Source: Verrucomicrobiaceae bacterium (GTDB taxonomy: Bacteria; Verrucomicrobiota; Verrucomicrobiia; Verrucomicrobiales; Verrucomicrobiaceae). From it: a stretch of DNA of 54,189 nt. Shown in pieces: positions 41,199 to 49,159 of this stretch; positions within the stretch are counted from its first letter, which is position 1, and each line of letters starts with the position of its first letter. The stretch is from contig JAIXOU010000103.1 of the NCBI GenBank assembly GCA_027486585.1, positions 1 through 54,189 on the forward strand, given 5' to 3'. The notes beneath the pieces were generated by a model. The model did not search any database and was not told where the DNA came from. It saw only the letters and a list, made by a program, of their open reading frames with translations. A program made the position numbers and the translations under genes.

Positions 41199-42098
41199 AT
41201 GCTCACCGGAATCTTCCCCGTCCTTCCCTCCCTCTTCACGAACGACAACCAGATCGATCTCGACGCCCAGCGCCGCGTGATTCGATTTGCGCTCGATGCC
41301 GGTGCGCAGGGTGTTGTCTTTCCTGGCGTGGCGAGTGAATACAGCCATCTCACCTTGTCAGAGCGCGAGCAGTTGATGGCGTTGGTAGCGGAGGAGGTGG
41401 GTGGCAAGGTGCCGCTCGTTGGTGGCGCGAGCGCAGCTTTGGCAGATGACGTGATTGCGGCGGGTAGCATCGCCATGAAGCATGGCATTCGGTATCTCAT
41501 GATCATGGCACCGCAGGGCCTGGGAGCAGACGTTGCGGCGCATCGGGAGTTCTTTGATCAAGTCGCCCATGGTCTGGTCGGCGCAGAGATCATTTTGCAA
41601 AACGCACCGGTCCCCACCGGCGCGGGCTTGAGCGCGCAGGCCATCATCGAGATCGCGTCGCAGATCCCCGCGATCACCTATGTCAAAGAAGAGACACTGC
41701 CATCGGGACCGGCGATCACCGCCATTCGCGAGGCGGGCATCGGGCACTTGAAGGGCGTGTTTGGCGGCGGTGGAGCGCGTTACATCATCGACGAACTCGA
41801 TCGCGGCGCGTGTGGTGCCATGCCTGCGGTGGAACTGACCGATCTGCATGTGGCACTGTGGAAAGCTCATGCGGATGGCGATCACGCGAAGGCACGGCAG
41901 TTATATCGACTGAGTTTGCCACTGCTGGTCTCGCAGGCGATTTATCGCATGAGACTGACGAAGCATGTGCTGTCAAAGCGTGGCATTGCGGAGGCTCTGC
42001 ATGTGCGTGCGGCGCTGCCGGAGATGGATGCCATCACGCAGCGTGATGTGGACACGATGCTCGCGGATCTGCTGTCCGAGTTCCCCGCGAAAGCATGA
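41199..42098 (+). CDS. DapA/NAL-family lyase or dehydratase
   Basis: The ATG at 41199 gives the usual family start (MLTGIFPVLPSLFT) and 299 residues; the frame runs 13 codons farther upstream. The Schiff-base lysine is Lys163 in ITYVKEE. The tyrosine of the canonical YNVP/YNIP motif is replaced: ILQNAPVPTG has Gln134 at that place, so this is not a normal dihydrodipicolinate synthase. The family also includes 2-keto-3-deoxy sugar-acid aldolases and dehydratases, which fits the operon with an importer and an enolase-superfamily dehydratase. The stop overlaps the next start (ATGA). The protein is cytoplasmic. Confidence 0.9.
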   Translation: MLTGIFPVLPSLFTNDNQIDLDAQRRVIRFALDAGAQGVVFPGVASEYSHLTLSEREQLMALVAEEVGGKVPLVGGASAALADDVIAAGSIAMKHGIRYLMIMAPQGLGADVAAHREFFDQVAHGLVGAEIILQNAPVPTGAGLSAQAIIEIASQIPAITYVKEETLPSGPAITAIREAGIGHLKGVFGGGGARYIIDELDRGACGAMPAVELTDLHVALWKAHADGDHAKARQLYRLSLPLLVSQAIYRMRLTKHVLSKRGIAEALHVRAALPEMDAITQRDVDTMLADLLSEFPAKA

Positions 42099-43342
42099 CC
42101 GCGCGCATCCCCCATTTGCGCTGGTGGATCGCCGCGTTGCTATTCTTCTCCACGGTCATCAATTACATCGACCGGCAGACCTTGTCCGTGCTCGCGCCGG
42201 TGCTGACGAAGGAGTTGGGCATCACGGATGTCGAATACTCGAACATCCTCACGGCCTTCCTCGCGGCTTACACGGTGATGTATGTCGGCTCCGGCTTTCT
42301 CGTGGATCGTTGGGGTGCAAGGATCGCGCTGAGTGTCTTCATCATCTGGTGGTCGCTGGCAAACATGTCCCATGCGTTCGCGGCGGGCGTGTGGTCGCTC
42401 GGTGCGTTGCGCTTCCTGCTCGGCATGGGTGAGTCGGGCAATTTCATGGCTGCCTTCCGTGTGGTGAGCGAGTGGTATCCGGCAAAGGAGCGCGCGCTCG
42501 TTCATGGCTTGATTCAAGGCGGCGCCGCCATCGGTGCCATCATCACGCCGCCTGTCATCACGTGGATCAATGCCCGCTACGGCTGGCAGCCCGCCTTCGT
42601 CATCACGGGATCGCTCGGACTCGTGTGGGTGACGCTGTGGTTGCTGCTTTATCATGCGCCGGACAAGCATCCACGCATCACCGAGGCCGAGCGCGCTATC
42701 GTGCTCGCAGAGCCCATGCAGTCGGCTAAAGCAAGCGATGTCTCGTGGCGACAACTCGCGCGCTATCCTCAGATGTGGGGACTCATGGCCTCGCGTTTTC
42801 TCTCGGACCCCGTGTGGTGGTTTTATCTCTTCTGGCTGCCGAAGTATCTGGTGGAGCAGCGTGGCTTCACGATGATCGAGATGGGCATGCTGGCCTGGAT
42901 TCCTTATCTGGCGGCCGATCTCGGCGCTCTCTTTGGTGGCTGGATGAGCGGACGTTTCATTGCGGGCGGCAAGCCCGTGCTGTCCTCGCGTCTCAGCGTC
43001 ATGATGCCCTGCGCGCTCATCATGCCGGTGTCGTTGGCGATTCATCACGCGCCATCCCGGACGATGACCATCGCGCTTATCTGCATCGTGACCTTCGCGC
43101 ACATGGCGTGGAAGACGAATCAGAACACGCTCACGAACGACCTCTTCCCGAAGCACCTCATCGGAGCCACCTCCGGCCTGCTCGCTTTCGGCACCGGCCT
43201 CGGCGGAACGCTCTTCACCTGGATGACCGGTCACGTGGTGCACTGGTTCGGTTACGGAGCCATCTTCATCATCATGGGCCTGCTGCATCCCGTTTCGTAT
43301 CTCATCACCCGCAAGTTCGTCCGCCAGCCAGTCGCCGCCTGA
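42095..43342 (+). CDS. MFS transporter, sugar-acid (ACS/ExuT-like) type
   Basis: The 415-residue membrane protein has about twelve hydrophobic segments, starting WWIAALLFFSTVINYIDRQTLSVLAP, the hallmark of the anion:cation symporter group (ExuT, GudP, DgoT). Other marks are GSGFLVDRWGARIAL between helices 2 and 3, RFLLGMGESGNFMAAFRVVSEWYPAKERA and TNDLFPKHLIGATSGLLAFGTGLGG. Relatives import hexuronates, galactonate or glucarate with protons. It overlaps the DapA-family gene by four bases and lies four bases before the enolase-superfamily gene, so the three are co-transcribed. Confidence 0.93.
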   Translation: MTARIPHLRWWIAALLFFSTVINYIDRQTLSVLAPVLTKELGITDVEYSNILTAFLAAYTVMYVGSGFLVDRWGARIALSVFIIWWSLANMSHAFAAGVWSLGALRFLLGMGESGNFMAAFRVVSEWYPAKERALVHGLIQGGAAIGAIITPPVITWINARYGWQPAFVITGSLGLVWVTLWLLLYHAPDKHPRITEAERAIVLAEPMQSAKASDVSWRQLARYPQMWGLMASRFLSDPVWWFYLFWLPKYLVEQRGFTMIEMGMLAWIPYLAADLGALFGGWMSGRFIAGGKPVLSSRLSVMMPCALIMPVSLAIHHAPSRTMTIALICIVTFAHMAWKTNQNTLTNDLFPKHLIGATSGLLAFGTGLGGTLFTWMTGHVVHWFGYGAIFIIMGLLHPVSYLITRKFVRQPVAA

Positions 43343-43346
43343 AGTC

Positions 43347-44507
43347 ATGCGCATCAAATCCATCCACGCCATCCCTGTCCGACTCCCGCGCGACATTGCC
43401 AGCTCACGCGGCACAGCAGGCTCACCGACGTCGCTTGCAGGCGAAGGCGGCTACCGATGGTCCACGGCGTATCCGGTGCTCTACTCGGTGAATTTCGAGA
43501 CCGCGCTGGTGCGCATCGAATTGGACAGCGGTCTCGTCGGCTGGGGTGAGGCGCAGGCACCGCTCGCGCCTGAGGTCGCCTGCAGCATCGTCGAGCATTT
43601 GCTGCGGCCAGCGCTGGAGCACGAGGATTTCGACGGCACTCCAGAGCGCATCTCCGCCATTTGGGAGCGCATGTATGCCACCATGCGCGTGCGCGGTCAA
43701 AACGGCGGCTTCATGCTCGATGCGATGAGTGGCGTGGACATCGCGCTATGGGATCTCGCGGGCAAGATGGCTGACAAACCCGTGTGCGCATTGCTGTGCG
43801 AGAATCCAAAGACACGCATCCCGGCCTACCTCAGCGGCACCTCCGGCAGCACGGCGCAAGAGCGTGCCGCCTTCGCTGCGCGTTACGCCGACGAGGGCAT
43901 TTGTCTTGTGAAGCTCTACTATGAGAATGATTGGAGCGCTCTAATCGCTATCGCGGATGCGCTGCCGAGCACCCTGCGCTTCGCTGTCGATGCCCTCTGG
44001 CATCTGCCGCCCGATCACGCCATCGACATGGCTCGCGAACTCGACACACGCAACGCACGCTGGCTTGAATGCCCGCTCTATCCCGAAGAGATCGATGCAC
44101 ACGCCGCTCTCGCTGCCGCTGTCCGCACACCGATCGCACTTGGCGAAAGCTATCGCACACTGCGTGAGCTACGACCCTTCTTCGGCATCGCCAAAGTATT
44201 GCAGCCCGACCTCGGCCGCAGCGGCATCACCGGCTCCATGCAAATCGCAAGAGCCTTCACTGGCGAGATCGTTCCTCACCTTAGCATCGCCATGGGGCCT
44301 CAAATCGCCGCCGCCCTGCACTTTGCCGCTGCGGCGGAGAACTGTCGGCTCTGCGAGTTCAATCCGCATGTCCTCGACACCGCGAACGCGTTTCTCAAAT
44401 CGCCCATCATCCGTGAAGGAGCCAACTACCACGTCTCCGATGCGCCTGGTCTCGGCATCGAGTGGAACGAGCGGTTTGCTTCACTGACCTCGCTCAAATC
44501 CAAATAA
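43347..44507 (+). CDS. Enolase-superfamily sugar-acid dehydratase/racemase
   Basis: The 386-residue protein belongs to the mandelate racemase/muconate lactonizing group. Metal ligands are Asp215 (RFAVDALWH), Glu241 (WLECPLYPE) and Glu267 (IALGESYR). Asp288 (LQPDLGRSG) and His311 (IVPHLSIAMGP) form the mandelate-racemase-type Asp-His base. On the other face LVKLYYE has a single lysine (Lys189) rather than a KxK pair. This fits acid-sugar dehydratases, whose 2-keto-3-deoxy products the DapA-family enzyme upstream could process. The exact sugar acid is unknown. It is the last gene of the operon. Confidence 0.9.
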   Translation: MRIKSIHAIPVRLPRDIASSRGTAGSPTSLAGEGGYRWSTAYPVLYSVNFETALVRIELDSGLVGWGEAQAPLAPEVACSIVEHLLRPALEHEDFDGTPERISAIWERMYATMRVRGQNGGFMLDAMSGVDIALWDLAGKMADKPVCALLCENPKTRIPAYLSGTSGSTAQERAAFAARYADEGICLVKLYYENDWSALIAIADALPSTLRFAVDALWHLPPDHAIDMARELDTRNARWLECPLYPEEIDAHAALAAAVRTPIALGESYRTLRELRPFFGIAKVLQPDLGRSGITGSMQIARAFTGEIVPHLSIAMGPQIAAALHFAAAAENCRLCEFNPHVLDTANAFLKSPIIREGANYHVSDAPGLGIEWNERFASLTSLKSK

Positions 44508-44660
44508 AACTCCGCAGGAGCAGGTGCCGAGGCGCTTGCAGGAACTCCGGGAAGCGTTGGGTTTTAGCAAGTATGGGTTGGCTCGTGAGAGTTTCGATTA
44601 CGGAGGCGGCAATTGGATTGATGAAGGCGTCGCGCTGACTCGTGCCCGCAGGGTTCGTGC

Positions 44661-44694
44661 AGAAAAATGTGACCGTCGGGGGAGCTCGTGGAAT
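44661..44694 (+). promoter_or_regulatory. Promoter-like element shared with 14556-14589
   Basis: This is the second copy of the two-box element described at 14556-14589: the same 14-base block, the same nine-base spacer and GCTCGTGGAAT. It lies 210 bases before the BNR gene at 44904 and could drive that gene and the ones after it. Confidence 0.5.
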
Positions 44695-44742
44695 GATACG
44701 GAACCACGAACGCGGCGAAACGCCTTCGTTGCTGCCTTGACC

Positions 44743-44850
44743 ATGAACCCCTCCTTCTCACTCATTAATGCGCTACACACCGCCACCTCGCCATGGGACG
44801 GTGATTCGATGATGGCAGAAAGGATGGATACTCGACTGCCCGCAGGATGA
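44743..44850 (+). pseudogene. Degenerate leader start
   Basis: ATG at 44743 codes MNPSFSLINALHTATSP, which resembles the leader family (MNP-, hydrophobic core, ALHA) with a shortened core, and then continues into unrelated residues to a stop at 44850. A functional leader with a different core starts at 44904. Confidence 0.4.
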
Positions 44851-44903
44851 ATCGTTTTTCCCCGCGCAGGGTAACCTCGGCGTGATTGCTGCCATTTATT
44901 GTT

Positions 44904-46583
44904 ATGAACCGTGCTATCCCCCTCCTCACTTCCCTCCTGGTCGCGTCGCTGGCTGCGCTGCACGCTGCTGACGCGCCGAAGTCGTCTGCTTCTTTTGATG
45001 ACATCGCGAAACTCGCGAGCAATAAGCCCTCGGGCGCCCCCTTGGCACCTATCCTTGATCCGGGGCCTGAGTTCGCCGACGACAAACGAATCATCCAAAA
45101 CCAACCCAACATCGCCGTCAGCCCGAATGGCCGGATCTGGCTGACCTGGGATACGGGAGGTCGTTTTGAAGGTGACCGCGAATCGACAAATTATTCGGTG
45201 CTCTTCACCAGCGACGACGGTGGCAAGACCTTTCAAGGACCCTTGGCGGTGGCCAGGTCACCGCGTGAAGCACGGGTCATGCTTTCCACCGTCTGGATTG
45301 ATCCAAAGGGACGGCTGTGGTGGTATTACTATGCGCACGGGGGCACGGTGGCGAACATCGCCGAAGATCCGGAAGCCGCGAAACCACGCTTTCAGGCTCC
45401 GTTTTACGTCACCTCAGGTTTGTTCGGAAACAAGCCGGCCGTGCTGGCGGACGGTTCATGGTTTTGGATCGCTGAGAACAATTACCCGGCCTTAGGATTC
45501 CATGGTTTGACGTTTTATCGTTCGAAGGATGACGGGAAGAGCTTTTCGTTCGTTGGCAGTTTTAAGTTCAAGCCCAACAAAGACCCTGGTCACCTTACCC
45601 CAGGCGAACCATGGGCCGTGGAGCTACGCGACGGACGGATCGCGCTATTTCTCCGCACGGCCGCTGGCGCAGAAAAAGCGATCTCCGCCGACGGGGGGCG
45701 GACCTGGGGCGACGCTGAGCCGCTTCAAAAGGAAATCCGCGCCTTGGCGTTCGTTCGATTTTTCGTGCAGCGTCTGCAATCAGGCAACCTGCTACTGGTG
45801 ACCAATCGCGTCCCCGAAGCCCCCGATCCCCTCGCCACCAAGGGTCCGCTGGTCAACCTTAGGCAGTATCGGGAGCGGACCCACATGACTGCCTGGCTCT
45901 CTGAAGATGATGGGGTCACCTGGAAAGGGGGATTGCGGCTGGATGATCGCGACAGCCCCTCCTACAGCCCGGATGAATCTCCTTTCAGAAGGCTGGACAA
46001 GCTCACGACTTCGCCCTGCGGAGACCAGACCAAGGACGGCACGATCTGGCTGACCTATGATCTCGGCCGTTACGGCGCAGACGCACGGGAGATCGTGGTC
46101 GCGCGCATCCACGAAGCAGACGTTCTTGCGGGCAAGGTCGTCTCACCTGACAGCCGCCTCAAGATCTGTGCCAACAAACTGACCACCCCGCGTCACGACT
46201 ACATTCCGATCAATCCAGGCAATCCGAAAGACCCTGATCATTACACCCCGAACGCCATGCTGATAAACCGTCTGCTCCGCTTTGAACCTGCCGAACAACC
46301 CGACGGCATCTTCAAGCTCCAACCGCGACTCGGCGACCTGAAGGGATTGGAGACGGACCTCTTCACCGTGCGCGGCCCGATCCATTTCAAATCCCAACTC
46401 AAGGACGGCGCGCAAGAGATCACCCTCGCTCCTCCGGCGAATGTGAAGTTGACCGTGACCGTCCCTGATTACGCGACAGGCAAAACGGGTCCCCTCACCG
46501 TCGGCACCCTGAGGGATGACGGCTGGCGCGAGCTGCCACTCACCCCAGGCGAGCCGACAACCCTCCTCATTCCGACAAAGTAA
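44904..46583 (+). CDS. Exported BNR/sialidase-fold protein, copy 2
   Basis: The ATG at 44904 gives the leader MNRAIPLLTSLLVASLAALH and a 559-residue product. Asp-box motifs are TSDDGGKTFQG, SKDDGKSFSF, SADGGRTWGD and SEDDGVTWKG; LWWYYYAHGG is shared with the paralog at 8223. The N-terminal two thirds are clearly diverged from that paralog, but the last ~110 residues are nearly identical. It may start an operon with the isomerase-like and GH10-like genes that follow at 17 and 25 bases spacing. It probably binds or cleaves an extracellular glycan; the substrate is unknown. Confidence 0.86.
   Translation: MNRAIPLLTSLLVASLAALHAADAPKSSASFDDIAKLASNKPSGAPLAPILDPGPEFADDKRIIQNQPNIAVSPNGRIWLTWDTGGRFEGDRESTNYSVLFTSDDGGKTFQGPLAVARSPREARVMLSTVWIDPKGRLWWYYYAHGGTVANIAEDPEAAKPRFQAPFYVTSGLFGNKPAVLADGSWFWIAENNYPALGFHGLTFYRSKDDGKSFSFVGSFKFKPNKDPGHLTPGEPWAVELRDGRIALFLRTAAGAEKAISADGGRTWGDAEPLQKEIRALAFVRFFVQRLQSGNLLLVTNRVPEAPDPLATKGPLVNLRQYRERTHMTAWLSEDDGVTWKGGLRLDDRDSPSYSPDESPFRRLDKLTTSPCGDQTKDGTIWLTYDLGRYGADAREIVVARIHEADVLAGKVVSPDSRLKICANKLTTPRHDYIPINPGNPKDPDHYTPNAMLINRLLRFEPAEQPDGIFKLQPRLGDLKGLETDLFTVRGPIHFKSQLKDGAQEITLAPPANVKLTVTVPDYATGKTGPLTVGTLRDDGWRELPLTPGEPTTLLIPTK
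46252..46580 (+). repeat. 3' tract nearly identical to 9556-9884
   Basis: Partner of the tract at 9556-9884. The identity ends close to the stop codon: bases after it (TAAAAAAGG here, TAAACTCAG there) are unrelated. Confidence 0.75.
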
Positions 46584-46599
46584 AAAAGGAAACCTTCCC

Positions 46600-47463
46600 A
46601 TGAAACGACGCACCTTCCTCACCACCACCGCACTCGCCGCGCTTGCCTCGCAGGTCGAACATCTGCGCGCTGCCACAGCGGGCACGAAGATCAAAATAGG
46701 AGCCTGTGACTGGACCATGAAGCTCGCCGCGCAACCGGCCTCGCTTGATCTCGCCAAGCGCATCGGGCTGGATGGCGTGCAAGTCGATTTCGGGAGCAAG
46801 CCGGATGCCCAGGGATGGCTACCGCTATTCGATGAAAAGCTGCAGGACAGCTACCTCGCCAAATCCGCCGAACTCGGGATCGCGGTGCCTTCTCTGGCCT
46901 TGGCCACGCTCAACGGTGTGCCGCTCAAAAGCGAGCCCGAGGCCGCAAAGTGGGTGCTGGCGAGCCCCAAGGTCGCTCAACGCCTGAAAGCGCGTTGCAT
47001 TCTTCTGGCCTTCTTTGGCAAAGGAAGCCTCGCTGGCGATGAGGCGGGCATCGAGAAGGTCACCGGCATCCTCAAGAAACTCGCGCCGCTCGCCGAGAAC
47101 GCCGGCGTCATCTACGGCATCGAGTCCACTCTGAAGGTGCCGGTTTTGGAAAAGATGCTCGAAGCCGTGCGTTCGCCGAACATCCAGGTCTGGTATGACG
47201 TGGCCAACATGGACAAAGAGGGCGAGGACTACGGCGAGGCCATCCGCAGGCTTGGCAAAGAGCGCATCTGTGAGTTTCACGCCAAGGACTTCAAGGGACT
47301 CTACGGCCAGGGAAACATCGACTTCGGAAAAATGCGAGACGCCATGCACGACATCGGCTGGCACGACGCGTGGGTTCACATCGAGGGCACGCAACTCCCG
47401 AACGGCGTCGAGCAGGACATCCGCTTCGATGCAGACTACCTCCGCAGAACATTCGCACGCTGA
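46600..47463 (+). CDS. Sugar phosphate isomerase/epimerase-like TIM barrel, exported
   Basis: AAGGAA lies about ten bases before the ATG at 46600. The 287-residue product has a Tat-like signal (MKRRTFLTTTALAALAS) and a xylose-isomerase-like barrel (PF01261 type). Probable metal ligands are Glu175 (YGIEST), Asp200 (WYDVANMD), His227 (EFHAKD) and Glu262 (VHIEGT). Exported members of this family are found with DUF1080 and Gfo/Idh/MocA proteins in PVC and Bacteroidota genomes, and some act on 3-keto-glycosides. It lies between BNR copy 2 and a GH10-like gene in one transcription unit. Confidence 0.88.
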   Translation: MKRRTFLTTTALAALASQVEHLRAATAGTKIKIGACDWTMKLAAQPASLDLAKRIGLDGVQVDFGSKPDAQGWLPLFDEKLQDSYLAKSAELGIAVPSLALATLNGVPLKSEPEAAKWVLASPKVAQRLKARCILLAFFGKGSLAGDEAGIEKVTGILKKLAPLAENAGVIYGIESTLKVPVLEKMLEAVRSPNIQVWYDVANMDKEGEDYGEAIRRLGKERICEFHAKDFKGLYGQGNIDFGKMRDAMHDIGWHDAWVHIEGTQLPNGVEQDIRFDADYLRRTFAR

Positions 47464-47488
47464 GCCGCCGAACCATGACACAGCAACC

Positions 47489-49141
47489 ATGAAACGCACC
47501 CTCACACACTTCACCGCCCTACTGCTCGCATCGTTTACCACGCTGCACGCCGCTGATGCGGCAACTCAACTCACGCCTGCCCACCAGGCGGCGGTTGATC
47601 ATCAGCGGCGCATCTTTTTTCAATACGATCCAGCGGCGGACATTCAGCGGAAGGGTGGGTTCGGCGCGGACATGGATGCGGTGATGAGTTATGTGTTTGA
47701 TGCCGCCTGCCAGCCGGGCAGCCAGCTCGATGCGATCTGCATTGATGTCTCGAATGAAGGTGTGGCGCATTACCGCAGCAAGATCCTTCCGGCGATTCAG
47801 CATCCGGGCCTGATGAAGTGGCGCGACCAGGGGCTCGACTATTTTGATGAGCTGATCAAACAAGGGCACAAGCGTGACAAAGAGATCTGGTGGGGCCTGC
47901 GCATGAATGAGGTCGAGCGCGGTGACTTGGCGGTGTATGATATCAAAGCCTTCGCCAACATGAAGGAGCGCAATCCGGTCAAAGCGGCGCATCCCGAGTG
48001 GTTGCTCCGTTCCTGGTGGTGGCAGGGGTTTTGGAACTACGCGGTAAAGGAGGTGCGCGACTATCGTCTGTCGATCATTCGCGAGGTGGCGGAGCAGTAT
48101 GACTTCGATGGCGTGCATCTCGATTTCCTCCGGCACACGCCTTTTCTCCCGCCGGGCAAGCAGTGGGAAAATCGCGAACACCTCACCCGCTTCATGCGCG
48201 ATGTGCGCTTGATGCTTCAGTCGCAAGCAGCCAAACGCGGCCGCCCTTTCATGCTCGCGGCGCGGGTGCCGGACTCGGTCGAGGGATGTCATACGGACGG
48301 TCTCGATATTGAGACCTGGGCGCGTGAAGGCCTTGTCGATGTGCTCATCCTCGGCACGCGCACGATCAAAGTGGATGTGGATTCCTTCCGCAAAGCGATG
48401 GCCGGTGCGCATGTGAAGCTGATGCCCAGCTTCGACTGCTTCCATGCCACAGACGGCTACCACGGCGACCAGTCGCTCGATCTGGTGTGCGGAGTCTTTG
48501 GCAACTATCTCCATCAAGGCGCAGACGGCGTGGGTACTTTCAACGGAATCATCGGCTTCCCGGAACAGGCCAAAAAACTCGGCCTGACGCAGACGGATAC
48601 GAGAGACATTCAGGTCTTCTCCACCATCGGCAGCCTCACGACGATGAGCGGCAAGGCGAGGTATTATCCGATCGACCGGCGCGGCGGCTATGCCCACAAC
48701 GAAGGGCACGGCTCCTCCAACAACGACGCGCCGTTGCCCATCGAACTGAGGAACGATCAAGCGCCCTCCACGCTCACCCTTCCCATCTGGGAACCGGTGA
48801 AATCCGGCACCGCAGCGCGACTGCGATTGGTGCTGTTCCAGCACATCGAGAGCGATGAAATCACCGTGCAGCTCAACGGCACCGCCTTGAAGCAAGACCT
48901 CGTCGATGCGCAGTGGAAAGACCCGCGCCTCTTTTCCCCCGACCTTCAACCTGCCACGGTGACACCCGGCGCCCTGGTCAAGAACCCCGCCGCCCAGAAG
49001 CTCACCCGCCTGGAGTTCCTCGTCCCCACCGAGATCCTGAAGCGCGGCGACAACCGCATCAACATCTCCGTGAACCGCAAAGGCCCGTTCCCACCCTCCA
49101 AGTCTGTGAAGGTGGAGAAGGTCGAACTGCACTTGAAATAG
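47489..49141 (+). CDS. Exported GH10-like TIM-barrel protein, paralog of 1094-2629
   Basis: The start at 47489 gives the leader MKRTLTHFTALLLASFTTLH and a 550-residue product. Barrel motifs are EIWWGLRMNEVERGD, QYDFDGVHLDFLRHTPFLPPG (the acidic strand end equivalent to DGVELDWLRYPDLF in the paralog), FMLAARVPDSVEGCHTDGLDIETWAREG and LMPSFDCFHATDGYHGDQ. A beta-rich C-terminal domain ends SVKVEKVELHLK. It probably cleaves an extracellular polysaccharide. The long antisense frame over it is a composition effect, not a gene. Confidence 0.85.
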   Translation: MKRTLTHFTALLLASFTTLHAADAATQLTPAHQAAVDHQRRIFFQYDPAADIQRKGGFGADMDAVMSYVFDAACQPGSQLDAICIDVSNEGVAHYRSKILPAIQHPGLMKWRDQGLDYFDELIKQGHKRDKEIWWGLRMNEVERGDLAVYDIKAFANMKERNPVKAAHPEWLLRSWWWQGFWNYAVKEVRDYRLSIIREVAEQYDFDGVHLDFLRHTPFLPPGKQWENREHLTRFMRDVRLMLQSQAAKRGRPFMLAARVPDSVEGCHTDGLDIETWAREGLVDVLILGTRTIKVDVDSFRKAMAGAHVKLMPSFDCFHATDGYHGDQSLDLVCGVFGNYLHQGADGVGTFNGIIGFPEQAKKLGLTQTDTRDIQVFSTIGSLTTMSGKARYYPIDRRGGYAHNEGHGSSNNDAPLPIELRNDQAPSTLTLPIWEPVKSGTAARLRLVLFQHIESDEITVQLNGTALKQDLVDAQWKDPRLFSPDLQPATVTPGALVKNPAAQKLTRLEFLVPTEILKRGDNRINISVNRKGPFPPSKSVKVEKVELHLK

Positions 49142-49159
49142 CGACGAGCATTTGAACGC

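Larger units (their letters stand above)
44508..44903. other. 396-base gap with relic sequences and a promoter-like element
   Basis: From 44524 an open frame to 44850 starts with VPRRLQELREALGFSKYGLARES, which resembles the first helices of an XRE-type DNA-binding domain, then loses similarity. Within it lie the shared promoter-like element (44661-44694) and a degenerate leader start (44743). I see no complete gene. Confidence 0.6.

Noticed and set aside
42140..43414. 424-codon minus-strand frame over the MFS gene
   Set aside because: Hydrophilic antisense of a membrane protein gene; a common GC-bias artefact.
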